A DNA stretch of 31,032 nucleotides from SIG575 sp964507395. GTDB taxonomy: Bacteria > Bacillota > Clostridia > Oscillospirales > Acutalibacteraceae. Shown piece by piece: positions 1-6,710 of the stretch. A program made the translations under genes and the position numbers. The notes under the pieces are model-generated. The model saw only the letters and a program-made list of their open reading frames with translations, was not told where the DNA came from and made no database searches. Every line of letters begins with the position of its first letter. Positions within the stretch are counted from its first letter, which is position 1. The DNA lies in assembly GCA_964507395.1 (NCBI GenBank), contig CAZDQE010000024.1:1-31032 (forward strand), written 5' to 3'.

Positions 1-2
1 GT

Positions 3-254
3 TACGGAGATTCAGAAGAAGAAATTATAATTGAATTTGTCTGGCGTAATAATGAAATTCAGCATATAGAATTTTTCTGTTATGAAAACGGAGATTATAC
101 GGCTGAAGCCATGTTTTTTGAAAAGGGACCGGGAAAACTTTATTACGCTATTGATGAACCGATTTTCTACTCTTTCTATCCAGTCGTTATTATATCCGCC
201 GTTTTGATTTGCGTTTTCAAAACTAAAAAGAAACTGAAACACACCGAAACGTAA
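3..254 (+). CDS. C-terminal fragment of an unrecognised membrane-anchored protein
   Basis: The frame starting at base 3 is open from the window edge to a TAA at 252-254 and gives 83 residues with no start codon, so the gene begins outside the window. The visible part is acidic and aromatic-rich (for example EEEIIIEFVW) and ends with one hydrophobic stretch (YPVVIISAVLICVF), then a basic tail KTKKKLKH. A single C-terminal membrane anchor with a positive cytoplasmic tail is the natural reading, which would put the upstream domain outside the cell. I do not recognise the family. The antisense frame over the same bases has no supporting ribosome site and I treat this frame as the real one. Confidence 0.6.
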   Translation, partial: YGDSEEEIIIEFVWRNNEIQHIEFFCYENGDYTAEAMFFEKGPGKLYYAIDEPIFYSFYPVVIISAVLICVFKTKKKLKHTET

Positions 255-282
255 GAAAAACATATAATATACCGAGGTGGTT

Positions 283-777
283 ATGTTTATGTTAAACTCA
301 GGAAAATTTATGAGTTACCTTTCTGTTTTTCTCGGAAAGCCTGATGCTTCTGCAAAAATTTCAGGCAGTGAAGATTTTCCTGAAATCGAAGGAAATACTT
401 ATTTTTATCAGACAAGAAACGGCGTTATCGTGGGAGTGGAAGTTTCGGGACTTCCCACAGAAAATGATGCTTGCAAAAAACCTGTTTTCGCCCTACATAT
501 CCATGAGGGAAACAGTTGCATGGGAAACATGAATGACCCTTTCGCGGATGTGATGAGTCACTATAATCCAAAAAATTGTCCTCATCCTTTCCATGCAGGA
601 GATCTGCCCTCTCTTTTCGGTGCAAACGGTTACGCTTTTTCCGCATTTCTTACTGACAGATTCACTGCAGATGAAATCATCGGAAAAACCATAATCATTC
701 ATTCCGCGCCTGATGATTTTACAACTCAGCCGTCAGGAAATTCAGGAATGAAAATTGCATGCGGTGTAATTGAATAA
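283..777 (+). CDS. Cu/Zn superoxide dismutase-family protein
   Basis: A small one-domain protein of the SodC family, which disproportionates superoxide. All metal ligands can be placed against human SOD1: the LHIHE pair, the bridging His in SHYNP, the His in CPHPFHAGDLP, the GD aspartate and the His in IIIHSAPDD. The disulfide cysteines (GNSC and IACGV) are also present. The active-site Arg143 position is Lys here (SGMKIACGV), which would be expected to lower the rate. There is no signal peptide, unlike most bacterial SodC proteins, so it is probably cytosolic. I chose ATG 283 because GAGG at 274-277 lies 5 bases upstream. ATG 289 and ATG 310 (AGGA at 300-303, matching the shorter N-terminus of relatives) are possible. 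The family call is firm; activity is inferred. Confidence 0.88.
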   Translation: MFMLNSGKFMSYLSVFLGKPDASAKISGSEDFPEIEGNTYFYQTRNGVIVGVEVSGLPTENDACKKPVFALHIHEGNSCMGNMNDPFADVMSHYNPKNCPHPFHAGDLPSLFGANGYAFSAFLTDRFTADEIIGKTIIIHSAPDDFTTQPSGNSGMKIACGVIE

Positions 778-789
778 AAAAATCTTTGA

Positions 790-818
790 AACTGTCCGAA
801 TTTTCGGGCAGTTTTTTA
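790..818 (+). terminator. Rho-independent terminator after the SOD gene
   Basis: Ten-base stem 790-799 (AACTGTCCGA) pairs with 804-813 (TCGGGCAGTT) with one G-U pair, followed by a T run at 812-817. It lies 12 bases after the SOD stop and just before the marR promoter. Confidence 0.85.
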
Positions 819-847
819 TTGACAAAATAAAAGAAAGCAAATATAAT
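819..847 (+). promoter_or_regulatory. Consensus sigma-A promoter of the marR-ABC operon
   Basis: TTGACA at 819-824, a spacer of exactly 17 bases, and TATAAT at 842-847: a perfect match to the housekeeping consensus. The last base of the -10 box is the first base of the palindrome at 847-862, so a repressor bound there would block this promoter. Confidence 0.9.
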
Positions 848-862
848 TAGTTAGGTAACTAA
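847..862 (+). promoter_or_regulatory. Perfect palindrome, probable MarR operator
   Basis: TTAGTTA (847-853), GG, TAACTAA (856-862): a 7-base perfect inverted repeat covering the likely transcription start, between the -10 box and the marR ribosome site. Size and symmetry fit the binding site of a MarR-type winged-helix dimer. Binding by the adjacent repressor is inferred. Confidence 0.75.
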
Positions 863-885
863 ATAATTAAAAAGAAGGTGTTTTA

Positions 886-1365
886 ATGCACGAAAAGCAA
901 CATCACATGTTCCCTCGCCACCAAGACTTTGACAAGCTGACTGAGGGTATGCTGATAAACGATGTTTCTCGTCTTTTCGACGGAAGAGTCAGGCGGGAAA
1001 CAGAAAGAGCTGGTTTTCCCCAAGGGTACAGGAGAATTGTATTTCACCTTTCCCACAACGAGGGTCTGACTCAGAACGAGCTTGTAAAGCTTACTCACAT
1101 GAAAGCTCCCAGCATCAGTGTTCAGCTGAGAAACATGGAGCAGGAAAAGCTTATAACAAGAAAAAGTGATAAAAATGATTTGCGAAAAAGCTACATTTAT
1201 CTGACTGATAAAGGTAAAGAATGCGAACAGTTTTTTATCTCAAAATGTCAGGAAACCGAAAAAATTATGTTTGAAAATTTCTCTGACAGTGAAATGAAAG
1301 CTCTAAAAGAATACCTTAAAAGAATCACAAACAATCTGATTGATGACATGGAGGACAAAAAATGA
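886..1365 (+). CDS. MarR-family transcriptional repressor
   Basis: 159-residue winged-helix regulator of the MarR/SlyA type. The recognition region reads LTQNELVKLTHMKAPSISVQ (about residues 64-83), followed by the wing with the typical D-x-R-K pattern in KSDKNDLRKSYIYLTDKGKE and a long C-terminal dimerisation helix. It is expected to bind the palindrome in its own promoter and release DNA when it binds a toxic compound, so controlling itself and the ABC exporter behind it. Start ATG has GAAGG 7 bases upstream. Its TGA overlaps the ATG of the next gene (ATGA at 1362-1365), which implies translational coupling. The natural inducer cannot be told from sequence. Confidence 0.9.
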   Translation: MHEKQHHMFPRHQDFDKLTEGMLINDVSRLFDGRVRRETERAGFPQGYRRIVFHLSHNEGLTQNELVKLTHMKAPSISVQLRNMEQEKLITRKSDKNDLRKSYIYLTDKGKECEQFFISKCQETEKIMFENFSDSEMKALKEYLKRITNNLIDDMEDKK

Positions 1366-3092
1366 AGCTTGCAAAATATATGAAACCTTACTGGTTTTTT
1401 GCCGTCATGACACCTGTCTGCATGATAGGCGAGGTTTTTATCGACCTCATTCTTCCCACGCTTATGTCGCAAATCGTTGACGAAGGCGTACTCGGTCACA
1501 ACTTTGATCTGATCATCAAAACAGGACTTATGATGCTTCTGCTTGCAGTTTTCGGCGGTTTGTTCGGTGTAGGCTCCTCTGCCTTCAGCGGTGCTACCTC
1601 ACATTCATTCAGCAGAGACCTGCGAAATGATGCCTTTTCAAAGATCATGGACTTATCGTTCCAGCAGACCGATAAATTCACAACAGGCTCTCTTGTAACA
1701 CGCATGACTACCGACATCAACCTCATTCAGCAGTTTGTTGATCTGGCGCTGAGAATGTTCGTACGTTCTTTCATGATGTTTGCCGGCGGTATCATCATGA
1801 TGCTCAAACTCAATGTTGACTTCGGTATAGTTCTTGTAATTGCACTTCCCATTGAGCTCATAGCAATGTTCATCATCGTAGGTAAATCATCTCCCCTTTT
1901 CAAAACAGTTCAGAAAAAGCTTGATAAAGTAAACAGCGTCGTTCAGGAAAATGTTTCGGGTGCACGTGTTGTAAAAGCTTATGTGCGCGAGGATTACGAA
2001 ACAAGAAGATTTTCCGATGCCAACGATGATTTAACCCTCACCACTCTGCGCGTTCAGAAAATCATGGCAATTCTCGGCCCCGTGCTCACGATCGTCCTCA
2101 ATGTTTCGGTTGTAGCAATTATTTTCATCGGCGGCGAAAAAATCGAAAGCGTTGCCTCTGAAATGAAGGTTGGCAGCATCATGGCAGCGATTACATACAT
2201 CACCCAGATTCTGCACTCAATCACTATGGTCAGCATGATGTTCCAGTCCATTACAAGAGCAAAGGCATCTGCTGACAGAATCAATGAGATCCTCGACACC
2301 GAAGCTGTTATCACAACAGGCAGTGAAAAAATCGAATCCATTGATGAAATTGAGTTTGAAAACGTTGATTTCTTCTATCCCGGTTTTGAAGGAAAAACTG
2401 TTCTTAACAATCTGAACCTTAAAATCAAGAAAGGCGAAAACATCGCTATTCTCGGCTCAACAGGTTCGGGTAAAACTTCACTGGTAAACCTTATTCCCCG
2501 CTTTTACGATGTATCGGGCGGTGCTCTGAAAATCAACGGCATTGACGTGCGTGACATAGACCTTGAAAGCTTAAGAAGCAAAATCAGCATTGTTATGCAG
2601 AAAACAGAGCTTTTCTCAGGCACAGTGAATTCCAACATGCGTTGGGGTGACGAAAGTGCTGACGAGGATGAAATTATTTCTGCGGCAGAAATTGCAGAAG
2701 CACGTGAATTCATCGAAAATATGCCTGACAAATACGAAGGCTACGTTGCCGAAAAAGGTGCTTCACTTTCAGGCGGTCAGAAGCAAAGACTTTCAATTGC
2801 CCGTTCAATTCTCAAAAAGCCTGATGTTCTTATCTTTGACGACAGTACATCAGCTCTTGACTTGTCAACAGAAGCCCGCCTTCGCCGGAAGCTCTTTGCA
2901 AAATTAAAGGGTACTACCGTTATCACCATTGCGCAAAGAATCGCAAGCATCAAAAACTGCGACAGAATCGCCGTTATTGACGACGGAAATTTAGTCGCTA
3001 TCGGTTCTCACGAAGAACTTCTTGACACAAGCGAAGTTTACCGCGATATCTACGAATCTCAGATGAAGAAGGGAGATGTTGTAAATGCCTGA
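1362..3092 (+). CDS. ABC half-exporter, subunit with degenerate ATP site
   Basis: 576-residue type IV ABC exporter half: six membrane helices (about 1-320) fused to a nucleotide-binding domain. Walker A is GSTGSGKTS (~365-373), the signature is LSGGQKQR (~468), and Walker B ends LIFDD, with Asp494 where the catalytic Glu should be. The switch His is replaced by Gln525 (TIAQR). So its own Walker site should be poor at hydrolysis, while its intact LSGGQ can complete the partner's site. This is the pattern of heterodimeric exporters such as BmrC/BmrD, LmrC/LmrD and TM287/TM288. GGAGG lies 7 bases before the start. The frame overlaps the next gene by 8 bases. Likely role: export of drugs or other amphipathic compounds; the substrate is unknown. 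Confidence 0.93.
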   Translation: MKLAKYMKPYWFFAVMTPVCMIGEVFIDLILPTLMSQIVDEGVLGHNFDLIIKTGLMMLLLAVFGGLFGVGSSAFSGATSHSFSRDLRNDAFSKIMDLSFQQTDKFTTGSLVTRMTTDINLIQQFVDLALRMFVRSFMMFAGGIIMMLKLNVDFGIVLVIALPIELIAMFIIVGKSSPLFKTVQKKLDKVNSVVQENVSGARVVKAYVREDYETRRFSDANDDLTLTTLRVQKIMAILGPVLTIVLNVSVVAIIFIGGEKIESVASEMKVGSIMAAITYITQILHSITMVSMMFQSITRAKASADRINEILDTEAVITTGSEKIESIDEIEFENVDFFYPGFEGKTVLNNLNLKIKKGENIAILGSTGSGKTSLVNLIPRFYDVSGGALKINGIDVRDIDLESLRSKISIVMQKTELFSGTVNSNMRWGDESADEDEIISAAEIAEAREFIENMPDKYEGYVAEKGASLSGGQKQRLSIARSILKKPDVLIFDDSTSALDLSTEARLRRKLFAKLKGTTVITIAQRIASIKNCDRIAVIDDGNLVAIGSHEELLDTSEVYRDIYESQMKKGDVVNA

Positions 3093-4977
3093 AAGAAGAA
3101 ATCCGCCTCCTAAAAATGATGAAAAAATCGGCGGTCCCGTCGGCAGACCGGGAAGAGGTCCGGGACCTGTGATGCAGGTTGAAAAGCCTAAAAATGCAAA
3201 AGGTACTCTTAAAAAGCTCCTTTCATACATCGGCTCCAGCAAATACCTTTTCATTTCCCTTGCAGTTGTAATGGTCATTATCACTGTTCTGAACCTTGTT
3301 GCACCCGCTCTTCAGCAGCAGGCAATCGACCTTATCACGCTGACAGAGGACAGACTGACCGTTGACAGGGAAAGCTTCATAAAAACTCTTATCGTTTTGC
3401 TGATAACCTACGGAATCTCCGCTTTATTTACATATTTTCAGGGACTTTTCTCTGCGAAGCTTTCAACTGCAACCGTCAGGAAACTCCGTTACGACCTTTT
3501 CGCAAGACTTGTAAAGCTCCCTATAAGATACACTGACACACACAATCACGGCGACATCATGAGCCGAATGACAAACGATGTTGAAAACATTTCAAATACG
3601 ATCTCGTCGTCTGTAGGTGCTCTTATTTCCGCAGTTCTCAGCGTTATCGGCTCAATCGTTATCATGATTCTTTACTCTCCTATTATGACGCTTATCAGCG
3701 TTCTGACCGTTGTGCTTACAATCATCGTCAGCACGAACATGTCAAAATACATGCGCCGTTTTTATAAAGAACAGCAGACGGTTCTCGGCGAAATGAACGG
3801 ACATGTTGAGGAAATGGTAACAGGCTATAAAACAGTTGTGGCTTTTTCAAAGCAGAAGAAATCAAAGGATGAATTTGACTCAATATCTTCACGTTTCCGC
3901 AAGGTTGCGATAAAAGCCCAGATCCTCAGCGGTTCAATGGGACCGATGATGAATATTATCTCTAACCTGAACTTTATTCTCGTCGCTCTCTCGGGTGCAT
4001 ATTTTGCTTTCAAGGCATCTCCCATCGGCGGTGCTTGGGCACCCGACGGAATTATAACTGTAGGCGTTATTCAGGCTTTCATTCTTTACTCAAAGCAGTT
4101 ATCACGTCCCATTAACGAAATTGCAAACCAGTATGCACAGATTCAGAACTCAATTGCAGGTGCAGAAAGAGTTTTTGCCGTTATGGACGCAGAGCCCGAA
4201 ACAGACAACGGCAAGCTTGATTTCAAAGCGGAAAACGTTAAGGGCGATATCAGCTTTAAAAATCTCCGTTTCGGCTATAACAAGGAAAAAACCGTCCTCA
4301 AGGATTTTTCTCTTGACGTAAAGCAGGGACAAAAAATTGCAATCGTCGGTGCTACAGGTTCAGGCAAGACTACTGTTGTTAACCTTCTGACCCGCTTCTA
4401 TGATATTGACAGCGGTGAAATCACGATTGACGGCACAAGCATTTTTGATATTCCCAAGGATGAACTGAGAAAAACTATTGCAATCGTTCTTCAGGACACT
4501 GTCCTTTTCGGAGAAACAATCGAACAGAATATCCGCTACGGAAACCTTGAAGCAACGGAAGAAGAGGTTATAAACGCCGCAAAAACGGCAAACGCTGACA
4601 GGTTTATCACTCGCCTTCAGGACGGCTATCAAACTCGCCTTTCAGAGGGCGGAAGCAACTTAAGTCAGGGACAAAGACAGCTTCTCTCAATCGCAAGAGC
4701 AGTTCTTGCAAATCCGAAAATTCTTATTCTTGACGAAGCAACTTCCTCAGTTGACACAAGAACTGAAATGCGGATCCAGTCTGCAATGGTCAAGCTTATG
4801 AAAAACAGAACGAGCCTTATCATTGCTCACAGACTTTCCACGATACGCGATGCCGATAAAATCATCGTAATTGAAGACGGTACTATTGCAGAATATGGCA
4901 ACCATGAAGAGCTTCTTGAAAAGAAAGGCTGCTACTACAGACTTTACAACAATCAATTTGCAGGAATAGAAACATAA
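3085..4977 (+). CDS. ABC half-exporter, catalytically intact subunit
   Basis: 630-residue partner of the preceding half-transporter. It begins with a Pro/Gly/Arg-rich cytoplasmic extension of about 45 residues (PVGRPGRGPGPVM), then six membrane helices and a nucleotide-binding domain. Walker A is GATGSGKTT (~421-429), Walker B is LILDEATSSVD with catalytic Glu551, and the switch His582 is in IIAHR. Its signature is LSQGQ rather than LSGGQ, so the altered signature pairs with the altered Walker site of the partner and the complex has one consensus and one degenerate ATP site. Start ATG lies inside the end of the upstream gene, with GGGAG 9 bases before it. Expression together with the partner under the MarR repressor is implied by the overlap. 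Confidence 0.93.
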   Translation: MPERRNPPPKNDEKIGGPVGRPGRGPGPVMQVEKPKNAKGTLKKLLSYIGSSKYLFISLAVVMVIITVLNLVAPALQQQAIDLITLTEDRLTVDRESFIKTLIVLLITYGISALFTYFQGLFSAKLSTATVRKLRYDLFARLVKLPIRYTDTHNHGDIMSRMTNDVENISNTISSSVGALISAVLSVIGSIVIMILYSPIMTLISVLTVVLTIIVSTNMSKYMRRFYKEQQTVLGEMNGHVEEMVTGYKTVVAFSKQKKSKDEFDSISSRFRKVAIKAQILSGSMGPMMNIISNLNFILVALSGAYFAFKASPIGGAWAPDGIITVGVIQAFILYSKQLSRPINEIANQYAQIQNSIAGAERVFAVMDAEPETDNGKLDFKAENVKGDISFKNLRFGYNKEKTVLKDFSLDVKQGQKIAIVGATGSGKTTVVNLLTRFYDIDSGEITIDGTSIFDIPKDELRKTIAIVLQDTVLFGETIEQNIRYGNLEATEEEVINAAKTANADRFITRLQDGYQTRLSEGGSNLSQGQRQLLSIARAVLANPKILILDEATSSVDTRTEMRIQSAMVKLMKNRTSLIIAHRLSTIRDADKIIVIEDGTIAEYGNHEELLEKKGCYYRLYNNQFAGIET

Positions 4978-4995
4978 TTTGAGGTTGACAAGCAT

Positions 4996-5038
4996 ACCCT
5001 CTCTGTGATGAAAACTTTTTTCACAGGGAGGGTTTCTT
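4996..5038 (+). terminator. Hairpin that ends the ABC operon and holds the mntP ribosome site
   Basis: A 13-base stem, 4996-5008 against 5021-5033, has one G-U pair and a 12-base loop, and is followed by TTTCTTTT. It has the form of a Rho-independent terminator 18 bases after the ABC stop. The 3' arm contains the GGAGG (5027-5031) that serves mntP, so the folded RNA would also hide that ribosome site. Only 61 bases separate the two genes and I find no convincing separate mntP promoter (TTGACA at 4985-4990 lacks a -10 partner). Confidence 0.75.
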
Positions 5039-5620
5039 TTGTCTTTATCAGAGCTTTTCATAGTTGCTGCAGGACTTTCCATGGATGCTTTTGCAGTGGC
5101 AATCTGCAAAGGTCTTTCGGTACAAAAAGCAAAAATTAACCACATGGCAATCACAGGTCTGTATTTCGGTCTTTTTCAGGCGGCAATGCCGACTATAGGC
5201 TTCTTTATAGGCAAGCAATTTTCACAGTATATCATAAAATCCGACCACTGGATAGCTTTCATTCTCCTTTCTCTCATCGGTGCAAACATGATAAGAGAAT
5301 CTCTCTCAAAAGACGGCGGTGAAGAGCTTTGCGATAAAAGCTCCTCTTTCAGCTTCAAAGCAATGCTTCCAATGGCAATCGCAACCAGCATTGATGCCCT
5401 CGCAATAGGTGTTTCTTTTGCGCTCCTGCCCGATGTTGACATCATACCTGCCGTTTCTTTTATCGGCATTATTACGTTTACACTTTCCTTTGCCGGCGTA
5501 AAAATCGGTAATGTTTTCGGCACCCGTTTGAAATCAAAAGCAGAGTTTACAGGCGGTGTGATCCTGGTCCTCATGGGACTTAAGATTCTCCTTGAGCATC
5601 TTGATGTAATCAGTTTCTGA
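5039..5620 (+). CDS. mntP: MntP-type manganese efflux pump
   Basis: 193-residue membrane protein of the MntP (DUF204/YebN) family, which exports Mn2+ and protects against manganese overload. It has six hydrophobic segments arranged as an internal repeat. The two hallmark motifs are present: SMDAFAVAICKGL near residue 14 and SIDALAIGVSFAL near 117, whose Asp residues are required in characterised members. The length is normal for the family. The start is TTG at 5039, chosen because GGAGG at 5027-5031 is 7 bases upstream and no ATG fits. That ribosome site lies in the 3' arm of a strong hairpin. The gene ends in a terminator shared with the convergent RluA-family gene. Confidence 0.93.
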   Translation: MSLSELFIVAAGLSMDAFAVAICKGLSVQKAKINHMAITGLYFGLFQAAMPTIGFFIGKQFSQYIIKSDHWIAFILLSLIGANMIRESLSKDGGEELCDKSSSFSFKAMLPMAIATSIDALAIGVSFALLPDVDIIPAVSFIGIITFTLSFAGVKIGNVFGTRLKSKAEFTGGVILVLMGLKILLEHLDVISF

Positions 5621-5624
5621 CATC

Positions 5625-5675
5625 AAAGAAGCGGTTAACCGTTCATTATGACGGTCAACCGCTTCTTTATTTTTA
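5625..5675. terminator. Long-stem terminator between convergent genes
   Basis: 18-base stem, 5625-5642 against 5651-5668, with one A-C mismatch and an 8-base loop. On the plus strand it is followed by TTTATTTTTA, a good terminator for mntP. Read from the minus strand it follows the RluA gene stop directly, but the T run there is short (TTTGATG), so it may work both ways with lower efficiency on that side. Confidence 0.85.
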
Positions 5676-6296
5676 AAATGTATTCCACGGAAAAACATTT
5701 TCGGGTTCTGCTGAAAATGTCAGAATTTCTTTGCCTTTTTCAAAGGAGACTTCTCTGCAGAACAGTCCCATGTTTTTACAGTTGTCCTTTGCACCGTATT
5801 TTCCGTCACCCACAAGAGGCATCCTTCTTGATGAGAACTGGACTCTTATCTGATGTGTTCTGCCTGTGTGAAGATGAATTTTCACAAGAGAAATGTCATC
5901 TCTTTTTTTCGTTACTTTATAGCTGAGGCTTGCTTTTTTTACGCCTTTTCTCTCTTTTTTCACAACGAAGGATTTGTTTTTCCTTGAATCCTTGAAAAGC
6001 AGATCTTCAAAAATTCCTTCGTCTTTTTCGGGGCAGCCGTAAACTGCAGCGATATATTCCTTTTCAAAGTTCCCTGACTGCATCTGACGTGTCAGTTCTC
6101 CTGCCCATTTTTGATTTTTGGCATAAACCATCACACCGCCTACATTTCTGTCAAGACGGCTGACAACAAAAATTTCACTGCCTGTCATTTTTCCGAGAAG
6201 CGTTACCGCATTTTCCTCATTCTCTGAAAACTGAGAAAGAATATGAGGAGGTTTCAGAACCACAACTACATCTTTATCCTCGTACAGAATTTTCAT
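5673..6296 (-). CDS. RluA-family RNA pseudouridine synthase
   Basis: 207-residue protein of the RluA/RluD family, which isomerises specific uridines in rRNA or tRNA. The catalytic motif SRLDRNVGGVMVYAK (Asp in RLD) and the downstream HLHTGRTHQIRVQFSS and LVGDGKYG blocks are intact. It lacks an N-terminal S4 RNA-binding domain, so it is of the short RluA/RluC-core kind and its target base cannot be assigned. I place the start at ATG 6296, not the farther in-frame ATG at 6329: AAGG lies 7 bases upstream, the protein then begins MKILYEDKDVVVVLKPP as in relatives, and the ATG overlaps the TGA of the upstream small gene (ATGA). Confidence 0.9.
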   Translation of the reverse strand: MKILYEDKDVVVVLKPPHILSQFSENEENAVTLLGKMTGSEIFVVSRLDRNVGGVMVYAKNQKWAGELTRQMQSGNFEKEYIAAVYGCPEKDEGIFEDLLFKDSRKNKSFVVKKERKGVKKASLSYKVTKKRDDISLVKIHLHTGRTHQIRVQFSSRRMPLVGDGKYGAKDNCKNMGLFCREVSFEKGKEILTFSAEPENVFPWNTF

Positions 6297-6607
6297 GTGT
6301 TTGCCTTCTCGTATTCCGCCTGAAGCCATGCTTCTGCCTCATCTCTGCCCTCGGTAGAAAACTCAAAATCCTTTGACACGATTTTATCCTTTTCCGCCTC
6401 ACATATAGCCTTGTATGTAATTGCATATTCAGCTCTTACGACATTTTCCTCTTCATGCTTTGCAATTCTCACACAATAGCGGAAATTATCGTCAGTAATT
6501 CCTGTGTTATTCTTTATCTGTGCCGAGCCGTAGAAGGGATTTACTCCCCCGCCGATATCCATAGCACCTTTCAGATAATCAAAACGCTGTACAACAATCT
6601 TACCCAT
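6293..6607 (-). CDS. Small uncharacterised protein coupled to the pseudouridine synthase
   Basis: 104 residues, acidic, apparently soluble, with no membrane segment, signal peptide or cysteine pair; it begins MGKIVVQRFDYLKGAMDIGG. I do not recognise the family. It is likely real: it follows a perfect consensus promoter (6639-6667), has AAGG about 10 bases before its ATG, and its stop overlaps the start of the next gene by 4 bases, a sign of translational coupling. The C-terminal half is rich in Glu and Ala and probably helical (GRDEAEAWLQAEYEK). Context suggests a role tied to RNA modification or simple co-transcription; nothing more can be said. Confidence 0.75.
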   Translation of the reverse strand: MGKIVVQRFDYLKGAMDIGGGVNPFYGSAQIKNNTGITDDNFRYCVRIAKHEEENVVRAEYAITYKAICEAEKDKIVSKDFEFSTEGRDEAEAWLQAEYEKANT

Positions 6608-6638
6608 AATGAATTTTCCTTTACTTTGTATTAAATTA

Positions 6639-6667
6639 ATTATATATTACACTTTAAAAAATGTCAA
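6639..6667 (-). promoter_or_regulatory. Consensus promoter for the small gene and RluA gene
   Basis: On the minus strand TTGACA (6667-6662), 17 bases, TATAAT (6644-6639): a perfect housekeeping promoter 31 bases before the ATG. Confidence 0.88.
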
Positions 6668-6681
6668 TTTTATGTTATAAT
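6653..6681 (+). promoter_or_regulatory. Probable polA promoter
   Basis: TTTAAA (6653-6658), 17 bases, TATAAT (6676-6681); a second TATAAT follows at 6681-6686 without a better -35. The -35 is weak (4 of 6). It overlaps the opposing promoter, so the two polymerases would compete for the same DNA. Confidence 0.5.
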
Positions 6682-6710
6682 ATAATGATTTTGTTATTGG
6701 AGGCATCTCT

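Noticed and set aside
4985..5013. TTGACA at 4985 as an mntP promoter
   Set aside because: The bases 16-18 downstream (ATGAAA region) do not resemble a -10 box.
4978..5038. yybP-ykoY manganese riboswitch before mntP
   Set aside because: Only 61 bases are available and they hold a single hairpin; the multi-helix riboswitch core is not there.
4747..5574. Two long minus-strand frames opposite the end of the ABC gene and mntP
   Set aside because: They are mirror frames of well-supported genes, with no ribosome sites or family motifs.
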